A DNA stretch of 64,000 nt from the NCBI RefSeq assembly GCF_900496995.4, contig NC_044027.1, positions 14,966,743-15,030,742 of the forward strand, given 5' to 3'. Positions 36,401-45,900 of this stretch are shown piece after piece. The first letter of the stretch is position 1. Every line of letters starts with the position of its first letter. Under the pieces are notes generated by a model that had not been told where the DNA came from, ran no database searches, and saw only the letters and a list, made by a program, of their open reading frames with translations. A program made the position numbers and the translations under genes. This stretch comes from Aquila chrysaetos chrysaetos (Eukaryota > Chordata > Aves > Accipitriformes > Accipitridae).

Positions 36401-39400
36401 GGGGAGCCCTGCGGTTTTGCCAGGGACACGGAGGCCACGGGCGAGCGCTCAGCGAGCAAAGCAGCTAAACCCGCCTGGGAGCCAGAGGTATGAAATAATA
36501 AAGAGAGCGAACGCGTGGCAGCCGCCTGCTCCCGCTGGCATGTTTTATTTAAGGTGGTGATACTCAGCTGGAGCAGCCCCAGCTCCCCGGGAGGTGCGTG
36601 CAGGGCTCCCTGCTGCCCCGGCCACAAATATGGGGAGAAAAAGGGAAAACACTCCCTGTGTCCCCCAGAGTGGGGACCGCGGGGAAAGCAAGGAGGCGAG
36701 GGCAGGCAGGGGCTGTCCCCAGCAGCAAGGGGAGGCTGTGGGTCGGTGCTGGGGCCCCGTCACCCTGAGCATCACGGGGATCTGCTCTGCACGGGACATC
36801 TCCCAGCTGGGGGGGGGGCAATGCATCCCCGTCCCCCTTGCACCCTCGCTGCCTGCTGGAGGGGAGCAGAGCTGGACCCAAAGCCCTCGGACCTGTCCCA
36901 GAGCCTCCCAGTGAGGGGGAGTCGCTGTGGGAAAGGTCTCCGACCCCCCCCGAGCCCCTCTGGCAGCTCCGCTGCCGCAGGGACCCATCGGCTCAGCCCA
37001 CGGGAGCTGCTCCGTGCGCGCCAAAAGCCTTTTCTCCTTGCAAAGCGTGAAGTGCCGATGCCGACAACGCAGAGGGAGCGAGCTGCCACCCGGTCTCATC
37101 AGCCCGCCGTGCCCCCCGCCACCTCCCCTTCTCATTACACCTGCAGGACAGAGGTTGTGATTTTCCCCTGACCCCGGCCACGGCTGTCACAAGGAATTGC
37201 AGGGCTGCCAGAAAACTGCAGATTCGGAGAGACAAAGACTACTTTCCCCAGAAATGAGGAGAAAATTGCTGCATCTGCAAAGATTTCCCAGGCCCTGTCC
37301 CCTCCTGTGCACATCTATCTGGAGTGACACCTTCCTTCAAGCACCCTTCATTTCATTCACGCTCTCGCAACCATTTGCATTAAGGTGACCTCGGCTGCGG
37401 CGGGGCTGGCCGGCCAGGGGCCGGGGGGCTGGGAATGCCCCACCAGCCCCAGGGGATGCTCCGGGTTTCTCCCCCAGCCCATGGAGTGAAGCTGGAGATG
37501 GAAACGGCACTGGGCTGAATGGGAAGCCACCCTGCAGGGGGGGGACCTCCGAAAAGAGGCAGCCCCAGGCTCAGCCCCTCGGTGTGCATTAAAAGGAGAT
37601 GTCAAAGGCAGTATGGGGAGCTTTCGGCAAGCAGAGGGTCGAGGAGTTTGTCCTGTGTTTGTAGACATGGAGCCCCGGCTCGGGGGCATGAGGGGCACCC
37701 TGGAGCAGCAGGACGGTGGCAGATGGAGGTGGGAGTTTCCCATCGCTGACACCCTCACGTGGACACCTGGGACCTGGGCTCGACCTGACCCCTCAGCACC
37801 CAGCGAGCGCAGAAGTGACAGGAGCGGTTTGGGATCCGCGGGGCGAGCAGGGACCACGTCCCCGCATCCGACCCGGCTATCGCAGCACCTTCAGCTCCAC
37901 GGATCTGCGCCCTCCCATCCTGCGCGCTGCTGGTCCCCACCACACTGATGTCCCCAGCTCAAAACGTGCCTGCTGGGACACGCAGATGGGCTGCAATGGC
38001 CGAGGGACCCATCAGCATTGAGGGTTTCAGGAGCAGAGCCGCGCACGGCCGATGCTCCGTTTCCCACAGCCGCACAAATGCCAACTGGGCTTCAACACAC
38101 TAAAATCCTGCAGCTCTGCCCGGGAGCTGCATCCAGCAGTTTTCCAGCCTTCGAGCCCCAACATCGCTGCCCTCCCACCAGCACCGAGAACTGGGGCAAG
38201 AACCGGGGGCCGATCCCCTTCGCAAGTGCCCCCCTCTGCTTGCGACCGCAAGATCCTGAGTGGTGGCAGCTTTACGAGTCCCACAGCATTTTGCTGGCAG
38301 GTTGTGTTACCTGGCAACCTGCAGTGGGGAGACCAGGGAAACACTCAGCCAGCGGCACCAGCAACGCTCCAAACTGGGGTGTGGGTCCCCCCAAACCCCC
38401 CCAGCACAGCAGCACTGCAGCTGCATGCCCAGCTCCCAGGATGGGACCCTGCAGATGCCTCTGCTGCACGTTCCTGCCCCACCATGGCCATGGCCCTCAT
38501 GGCTCCAAGGGTTTCTGCTGTCCGTCGCGTGGCCTTGGGCTCCTGGATCTTCTTGCCAAGGCTTTCAGGCAGGACATCCCCCTGCCTCAGTTCTTGATGT
38601 GCCCCTGGGGACGTCCATCAGGCTGGAGGTCCCCATGGCTCCAAATCACTCCTTCCTAAGGAAAGCAGAAGCTGGGAGGCTGGGAGGTGCTCGGGATGAG
38701 AAAGCTTCATTTGCAAACCTGCTCTGGAGCTGGGACTGGAGCTCGGGAGGGAGCCCCAGGCAGGAACTGAGGCACTGTTGCCTTTCCAGTGCAAAGCTGA
38801 GCGGGGCTCTCCATGCCCTGCGCTGGCTCAGGCAGTATCTCTGTGCTTGGCCACCGTGGCCCGTGGGGGCCGGGTCCTCGGTGCCCCAGCCACGCCACGT
38901 GAGCACCCTGCGGGCTGCCCTGCACCCTGGGACTGTGGGTCCCCGCCACCCCAGTGCCCATCATCCCCCCCACCGAGCATCCCCCAGCCTCCTCTGCCAG
39001 CCGGACAGGCGAGCGGCTGTGCTGGGTGCGGGAGACAGCAGCTCCGGCACCCACAGCTTGCGGGGAGGGAAGGACAAGAGCTGGCTTGTCCCTGGGGCAG
39101 CCGGAGCAGAGCCGGAGGTGGACTGACCCCCAGGGAGCACGGATGGAGAGCGATGGTGGGAGAAGCTGAGTTCTGCCGTGGGAGACGCTCCTCAAGGAGG
39201 AGGTGCCCTTTGCTCCTGCCAAAGCCGCTGCTCTTTGCCGGCTCGCCAGGCAAGCTCTGCGCTGTGGGATGGTGGGCAGCGATCGCAGGCAGCCCCGGGT
39301 GCTCTCCCCCCTGAGCCGTGCCCTCAGCCAGGTACGAACCAGCACCCCGGTTGTGCTTCTGAGGCAGGCGGACACTGTGGTTTGCGTTGCCCAGGCTCAA

Positions 39401-41409
39401 TTGCTGGAGCAAACTTTAGTCCCGGTACCCCCACCTTACTGCCAGGGTCCACCCAGCCTTGAAGGAGCCCCAGGGCAGCAGGGGCCGGTCCCCTGCCCCC
39501 CCCCCAAGCCACTGCTCACTCCAGAGCTGCCCAAGCGGTTCATTTTACATCCCAGCCGCTCACCCCTGTCCCTCTCCACCCTCCCTGCCTGTCCAGCTCT
39601 GCTGCCGCTCAGCTTCGCGCAGGGCTGCAGCCCCCGTCCCTGCTCGCCGTGGGGCAGGGGCTGTACCCCAGCCACCCCCCCCCCCGCACCCTGCTGCTCC
39701 CCGTGCCCTCCCGGAGCCTAACGCCGCACTTCGCTCCCTCCCTGCAGGCACGGAGGCAGATGAACCGAATCCCACTCCCGTTACCTGTTCTCCTCCGTCA
39801 TCCAAAGCCTGCCTGCTACCGCTCCTACAGCACGGCGCGCTTTGCGGCTCAGGGAGAGGAGAGGAGAGGGCTGGGGAGTGCACCGGAGCCGGCTCCATGG
39901 GTGAGCACGCAGGTGAGCTGGGACGGGTTTCTACTGGAGCTTTTGGGAGCTGGGAGCCCAGCACCAGCTGCACAGCACACTCCGTACCTCCTTCGCAACC
40001 CCCTGCATGAACCACCAGCTCTAGGCTGTGTTGTCCAGCCCCGTACGGGTAGTTGGGGCTGGATCCATCCTGCCCAGCTCATCCTTGGGGCCATGGGGGG
40101 GGTATAAAGCCGCACGGCTAGCGGCAGCCTGGCTCCAGCCGGACGGCACCGCTCGGACCCCCGTGTGGAGGGGCTGCGTGCCAGGGAGGCAGCTTTGCCG
40201 GGAAGGGGAGAGGAGAGCGAGGTTTCTCTCTCAGGGGGGTTTGGGGCCTCCCGTGCCTCTCGGCGAGGGAGCCGTTCGGCATGGATGGGCTAACCGGGAA
40301 GAAAAGGGCTCAGAGAAGGGTGTGCAGAAGGGAGAAGTCAGGCAGAAGTCCCTTTCCTGCATTGCTGCGGGTGGAAGGAGGACAGGGACGTGGCAGATAT
40401 GGGGGGCAAGGGGGTCTCACAGCCGGGTCCAGCTGCTCCCCCCCCTCCATCCTCGCCCAGTGCCGGGATGCAGAGGAAGGGCAGGCGCTGCCAGCTCTTG
40501 GCTCCTTCCCTTGACTCACAACCTCCATCGGAGACTCGCTTTTCCCCCCCCAGCTCTTCCCAGGAACGCTTGCCCATATACTCCGCACTCCTTCCCTCCC
40601 TGCCTGCACTCTGGGTGCAGGCAGGGCGGCCGCATGCCCCCGCCACGCAGCCATGCCTGCTCTTCCCTACCTGCTCCCTCGTACTCGGTGGCCGAAGGCC
40701 GGGCAGCTGCCCGTTATTACCTGCTGGTTACGCTGGGCTGGAAGAAGCCGGCACACGTGCGGCGGGTTGTGCAAACAGGCTCCGGCACGTGCCGGATTCC
40801 CCGCGCGTCGCCGCAGGCTTTGCCACCGCTTCGCCGCACCCCGCCGCAACGCCGGCCTCTCCCCCCCAAAAAAACCGGGGGGGGGTCCTGGAGGTTAAGA
40901 GAGGGCCAGGCAGCCGGGAGTCCCCGAACCAAGAGGAATGGCTCTCTGGCTGCAGCAGGGAGCTGAGATGCCAAATCCCTTTTAAAGGGTTATTTAAGCA
41001 GTTTAAAACGTGCAGCGGTTCATCGGAGGTGTGCGTGGCAGCCCCGGAGCATTGCCCGCTGCCTGGCCGAGGGGCAGCCCTGGCACTTGGGGCTGAGGGG
41101 ACGACTGGCTGCTAATAAATAAACTCAATAATTCGAGGGGGGGGGGTGAGGAGAGGCAGCCCGGGGGGCTCCGCACGGAGTCGGGGGGGGGGGGGAGCCG
41201 CTCACCCCGCCGGGCTGCACCGGGAGAAAAGCTCGTTGCGGGCAACGGGGGGGGGGGGGGGGAGGCTTCGTTGGGACCCCCCGGGCTGGCTCCTGCCCCG
41301 CTGCCCCCCCCCCATACCCCCCCCCTCCGCCCCGTACCTGCGATTTCTCCTGCTGCCCGTCCTCAAGTTGGGAGGCTCCTCCCATGGTTTTCCAGCGCTC
41401 GTTCCCCAT
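27151..41409 (-). CDS. FIBCD1: FIBCD1 fibrinogen C domain-containing protein 1 (complete coding span)
   Basis: Type II membrane pattern receptor that binds acetylated carbohydrates such as chitin through a calcium-dependent fibrinogen-like domain and forms tetramers. Coding exons in order: 41409-41338, 36223-35747, 34730-34571, 33907-33771, 28372-28276, 27913-27734 and 27410-27151; total 1383 bp, 460 residues plus stop (human 461). All junctions have GT/AG and keep frame. Layout: short cytosolic tail (1-30), one membrane helix (about 31-53), coiled-coil stalk with a basic segment [15 protein letters not shown] before the fibrinogen domain, then the domain itself from about residue 238 to 460. 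Ligand and calcium residues are all present: Asp392 and Asp394, Cys400-Cys413, Tyr404, His414 and Tyr430, each one lower than the human numbering. An N-glycosylation site NGT is at residue 339. The start [11 protein letters not shown] matches human MVNDRWKTMGG and has a strong context (G at -3 and +4). Confidence 0.97.
27411..28275 (-). other. FIBCD1: FIBCD1 introns 5 and 6 (around the exon at 27734-27913)
   Basis: Two short introns, 27411-27733 (323 bp) and 27914-28275 (362 bp). GC-rich; nothing recognised in them. Confidence 0.85.
27734..27913 (-). CDS. FIBCD1: FIBCD1 exon 6 (fibrinogen-like domain)
   Basis: 180 bp. Reads [40 protein letters not shown] and [16 protein letters not shown]. 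Contains the N-glycosylation site NGT. Acceptor TGCCGCAG, donor GTAGGGCG. Confidence 0.96.
28276..28372 (-). CDS. FIBCD1: FIBCD1 exon 5 (fibrinogen-like domain)
   Basis: 97 bp. Reads [20 protein letters not shown] then [12 protein letters not shown] plus one base. Acceptor CTCCCCAG, donor GTGCGTGG. Confidence 0.96.
28373..33770 (-). other. FIBCD1: FIBCD1 intron 4
   Basis: 5.4 kb. Mostly GC-rich, with a 17-bp tandem duplication at 30087-30120 and an AT-rich island at about 28980-29105. No gene or transposon recognised. Introns 3 (33908-34570) and 2 (34731-35746) show nothing further. Confidence 0.8.
33771..33907 (-). CDS. FIBCD1: FIBCD1 exon 4 (start of fibrinogen-like domain)
   Basis: 137 bp. 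Reads [20 protein letters not shown] through [15 protein letters not shown] to DGGGWT, the classic fibrinogen-domain opening. Acceptor ATGCTGCAG, donor GTGAGCTGCC. Confidence 0.96.
34571..34730 (-). CDS. FIBCD1: FIBCD1 exon 3 (coiled coil and basic linker)
   Basis: 160 bp, acceptor CTGCCCACAG, donor GTGAGACG. Reads [20 protein letters not shown] and continues to [18 protein letters not shown], ending one base into a Gly codon. Matches the human coiled-coil end and the Arg-rich linker before the fibrinogen domain. Confidence 0.96.
35747..36223 (-). CDS. FIBCD1: FIBCD1 exon 2 (membrane helix and stalk)
   Basis: 477 bp from CTCTGTCCGCAG to GTGAGCTGG. Opens [20 protein letters not shown] (membrane helix), then the ectodomain stalk with [16 protein letters not shown] and a heptad-rich helix ending GEQGRLIQ. 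Phase 0 at both ends. Confidence 0.96.
36224..41337 (-). other. FIBCD1: FIBCD1 intron 1
   Basis: 5.1 kb between the cytosolic-tail exon and the membrane-helix exon. Several poly-G/poly-C runs (for example 36318-36331, 41204-41261). The numerous long open frames are compositional. No gene supported. Confidence 0.8.
41338..41409 (-). CDS. FIBCD1: FIBCD1 coding exon 1 (cytosolic tail)
   Basis: 24 codons, [20 protein letters not shown] then EKSQ, ending CAG before GTACGGGG. ATG occupies 41409-41407. The same frame is open for a further 145 codons upstream; see findings. Confidence 0.93.
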
Positions 41410-41850
41410 CGCGCCTCCAACTTCCAACCTAAGTGCCCAGACCCCCCCTTCCCCTTTCCCCAGACACCCCCCCCCCCCCACCACTATTCCTTCCCGGCAG
41501 CGCAGCCCCCGGCCCGCCCGCTCTGCCCGGCTGGCCGCGGCGGGAGGACGGGAGGCGGCGGCGGCGGCGGCGGCGGCGGCGGAGGAGGAGGAGGAGGAGG
41601 AGGGAGGAAGAGGAGGGAGGGAGGACACGGGTACGGACATGGGGGTGGATCTTCCCTCCCCGCCCGCCCCGCTCTCCCCCCCCCCCCCCCCGGGGCTCCC
41701 CCCGGCCCCGCTCCGGGCCCCTGCGCCCCCCCCGGCCGCTACAGCGGCTGCGGAGTCATTTCGGATCCGACACCCCCCCCCCCCCCCCCCGCCCCGGGGC
41801 TCGGCAGCTGCCCAGATGTGGCAGCACAGCTGGAGGAGCGGCATTAGGTA
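41410..41850 (-). promoter_or_regulatory. FIBCD1: FIBCD1 CpG-rich 5' UTR/promoter region
   Basis: Very GC-rich with many CpGs, a (CGG)n tract at about 41554-41580 running into (GGA)n to about 41601, and several C runs of 10 or more. No TATA box seen, as expected for a CpG-island promoter. The start site cannot be placed from sequence alone. Confidence 0.6.
41554..41601. repeat. (CGG)n-(GGA)n trinucleotide tract
   Basis: About nine CGG units followed by about seven GGA units. On the FIBCD1 strand this is CCG/TCC in the presumed 5' UTR, encoding poly-Ser then poly-Ala if the upstream frame is translated. Confidence 0.9.
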
Positions 41851-42891
41851 AGGCGGGGGTTGGTGGCAGCCGGTCCAGGGGTGTTACGGGGGGGGGGGGC
41901 CGAGGGGCAGGTGTGGGGGGGTGGATGCCCCAGAGACCAGCTCACCCCCTTTCCAAAGCTACGGTCCCCAGTTCAGCACCACATGCTGATGGGGTTCAGT
42001 CCCACCCGTGGGCATGGTGCTGGGCAGAGAAAGGGGGGACATTGGCATCGGCCCCCCCCAAACCTTTGTGCCCAAGGGTAGCCGAAGTGCTGGGGGGCCT
42101 CTTAGCAAAACCCAGCGCATGGTGGAAAGCTGCTGCTGGCTGGGGGGGGGCGGAGGCAGTGGCTGGACCCCCCCAGCACACGGGGTGCCACCGATACCCG
42201 CTGGAGCATCACTTGCCCAAACGCCGGCGTTCCCAGCCCAAAGCAGCCGTGCTGGCCTTGCGTGCCACCAGCTCCCGCGCAGCAGTCCCTCCCCGGCCTG
42301 ATTTACCGCCACCTCTCCGGGCGTGGATGTGGTTTTTCTTTACCGTACCTTTGCGGCACCTGCCTTAAATCTTTTATTTGCCGCTTGTCTGACCTGCAGG
42401 CAGGAGCGTTGCTAAGAGGTTCAGAGGAGCGTCGTGAGAACAGCGATGGCTCAGCCCTGCGTTAATCCAGCTGCGGGGAGGCTGGGTTCTCTCTCCATGC
42501 CAAGAAGCCCCTGGGAAAACTCCCGGGGGGTCCCTGCAGCCCCTCCGCACGCTCCCCCTCCTGCAGCACAGGGCTGTCCCTTGGGCAGGTGGCCCAACGG
42601 GGCTGCTCCGACCCTCCCTGGGTTTCTGTTCCCGGAGCTCAGCCGCAGTTGGGATCCCCCAGCAGCTCCCGTGCGGCTTTGCAGGGGTGGGGGGGCTGCC
42701 TCCCCGCAGCAGCATACAAGGCGCAGGGGCGGTAAGTTGTGTGTGCTGGGGGCCAGGGGTCCAAGTGGCTTCTCTCCAGGACACACACCCAGTTTTGGGA
42801 AGAGTTGGATGCGTGCCGGGCCAGCAAACGGTGCCAAAGGGCTCTCTGGGGCGGGGAGGGAAGCACAGCCGTCAGCTTGAGCAGTCGGTAC

Positions 42892-42893
<2 letters not shown>

Positions 42894-42935
<42 letters not shown>
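42894..42935. repeat. (GT)21 microsatellite
   Basis: 42 bp of uninterrupted GT, intergenic, about 1.5 kb from the FIBCD1 start codon. Confidence 0.97.
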
Positions 42936-42936
<1 letters not shown>

Positions 42937-45900
42937 GTCTCCCAGCCAGGTGCAAATCCTGCCTTTGGCTGCGGCGATGTTGTGTGGATTTACCGGGCGA
43001 TGCTCATGGCTGGCAGCCCAGTTCCTTCCCCACGGGCGGTTTTCAAGGACTTCCCTTTACAGCTGAGACCGTCCAACTCATTCCACCGGTGGGGTGTTTG
43101 GCGTGACCGCACCGGCCGGGCTCAGCCCCTGCACCGCTCGGCCATTCTGGAAGCAGGTGCCCGGGAGACTGTTTTAGCTGAACTCCAAACAATAAAAACT
43201 TATCATTAAAAAGAAATGTATCTTGGCTTCATGTGGCCTGGCAGCGCGGGGAGGAGTGATTCAGTGGCTTGTCAGCCCTGGGTGTTAGGCATGCCGAGCT
43301 GCACAACTGGACACTCTCCAAGTCCAGCAACTCATTTTCTGCAGATGGAGCCGGGACCGTGCAGCGGGGCTGACGTTTAATTTGCAATCCAACATACCTT
43401 GACATAATCCACAGCCGAATCGCGAAGGCTGGCGCAGGACGGGATGCTTGGGAGCTCACCGGGCAGGGGTACGTAAGCGGGACTGGGATGCCCCTGCTGC
43501 ACCTTGACACTGGGGTGCCCCGTGAGGGTGCGGGTGCAGGATCCGGCTCGGCGGCTCCCAGCGCCATTCCCCAGGCCGGTGCGTGGCTCTCTGAGCCGTG
43601 GCAATATGCGGTGGTGAGCGGGACGGAGGGTGCCTGCCTGGCGGAGGAGGCCGTGTTTCTGGGAGCCTGAGCGATGCTCAAGGGTGAACCGTGCCCGTGG
43701 ACGCTGCTCAGGCAGGCCAGGGGCCGGCGGGGACGCTGGTCTGGCTCATCACTGACTCGTGCCAAGCCACGTCACCCCGTGTCACCCGTCATGGGGTCTG
43801 GCTGTAGTTGCAATGCTGGGGACACGGGAAGGGACGTCCCTGGCCGGCTGCGCCCCATGGCTCCAGCCCTGCCACCCTCGGTGGCCCTATGGCTCTGGAT
43901 CCAGCCCCAGGGGTTGTGCCAGAAGGCGTCGGGTGCTCAGGGTGCAGCCACGCACCCAAGGACTTGGGCACACACCGTGGCCGGGCACCGTTGGGTACGG
44001 GCCCCCCCTCCGGGGGCTGACAGCGGCTCGGCTGGGTGGGGATGGGGTTTCTGCCAGCAGATCGATAGGCAGACGGAGGGGATGATTCATGTCTCAGGCT
44101 GTGGCCCGAGGGCAAAAACGGGAGAGAGGTTTGATGTGAGGATGCGGGCAGGCCGCTGCGGCTGCTGCAGCGGGTCCTGCCGGGAGCTGCGGCTCCTGGC
44201 AGCGTTTCCCCTCCCTGAGCCGACTCTGCCCACGCTGCCGGGGGGTCCTGGCTTGGCCTGGGGGCAGAAAACAACTGAAGCAACATGAGATCAGACCCAT
44301 GCAATAAAACGAGTCTTTTTTAAAAAACTTCAGATGCTATCTTCTATTTTGGGGTCCAAGACAGTGAGCAGCGGTAGCGATGGGCAACGCCTGGGCTCGG
44401 GTCGGCTCCGTGCCCCCTGCGGGGATGGGACCCTCTGGGGAGCAGGACATCACGAGAACAGGACTCAGTGACACTTTATCCCCCCTCGTCGTGTTCAGCC
44501 AGCACTTGGTCTGCGTCCCCAGGATATTACGGGGCCAGAGCTGGCGAGGGGACCCGTGTCCCATGGGTCCAATCCTGCAGGTTTCCAGGCCCCGGTGAGG
44601 GGCTGTGCAGGGCAGAACAGCTCCATTATTTACCGTCTGAGATGCGGAGTGGGGATGGGGATGGGGGAAAGGCTGATGGGGGGGGGGAACGGGACCAACC
44701 CCTCCCCGAGGAACAGCGTGCGCTTTCCTTGGCAGGGTGCCACCGGAGGCAGAGAGCCGTCGCTGTGCACACACGGCGTCAGACATCATCATCATATTAA
44801 TAATGAAAGGGCAGCTCCTTCAAAGCTCTTCGCCCCTGCGCCGGCGAGAGCGCAGAATGCAGAGGAGGTGCGTGAGCTTCATCCCAAGCAGCTGCAGGGA
44901 GAGCGGTTGCGATGCCCGGCCGGCCGGTCCTCTGCCGGGCCGCTGACCTGGGGTGACAAAAACATGCCAGGTCTCCCCCTCCCCGCTCACTCTCCCTGCC
45001 GGGAGTTTGGCTGCAGGGGAGTCCCTGCGTGAGAGCGGGGCAGCCCGCAGTGTCCCCCAGGTCCTGTCCCCATCGCTGCCCTGTGCAGGGTCCCCCGTCC
45101 CCCTGTCTGGTGGGGAAGAGCCATTTCGGCTGGCGGGGAAAGAGCATCTCTTGCAAGGGCAGAGCACTCTGTCCATCATTTAGTGACGCCGCTCCTCACT
45201 GTGCCAGGGCCTTTTCTTTCCACCGAAGGAATCGATAGCTCAGACAATGAGACAAACTACCTGCAAAGAAGTCTTGGGCTTCAGCCAAAAGTGGGTCCTT
45301 GGCAGCAGCTGCCGGGACATCTCTTCTGCTCATCCCTGCGCAAGACCTTTGGGTTTCCAAAAAACCTTCTTTAAACGCTGCCCTTTTGTCCAGAGCATCC
45401 CTGAACCTGATCGCTCTTTGTGAGGGTCTCAGCAGGACCAGACCAGGGGCTGAGCATCTCTTCACCTCTCTTCTCCCTGCCAAAACCCCTCCACCTTTTG
45501 CCCCGCTCGGGTGGCTGGAGCCCAGAGGGTTTTGCTGCAGATGCCCCGATCCGGGGAGGAAGGAGTGAAACCCCCCGTGCCAGGTGGAGGTGGAGCACCC
45601 CATGCCCACCCCGTGCCCACCCTGCACCCATCCCATGCCCACGTCCTCTCCCTGGCACCAAGTGTGTTTCGAAGGGTTGTACCCCGGTGCTGGGGGGATC
45701 CTGCTGTGTCCCCCCCCGCCAGCCCTTCCTGCCCAGCCCTTTCTCAGGCTTTTTTTTTTTCCTCATTCCAAACACAACAAAACCCCCAAATCCTCCACAA
45801 CTGAGAAATCTCTTTTTGTTCCTCTTTTCCCTTTGCTTTCTGCCGCGGCAGAGTATCGATTGGAGCTGATGTGCTGTAATCCGCTGTTTCTGTGAAAAGT

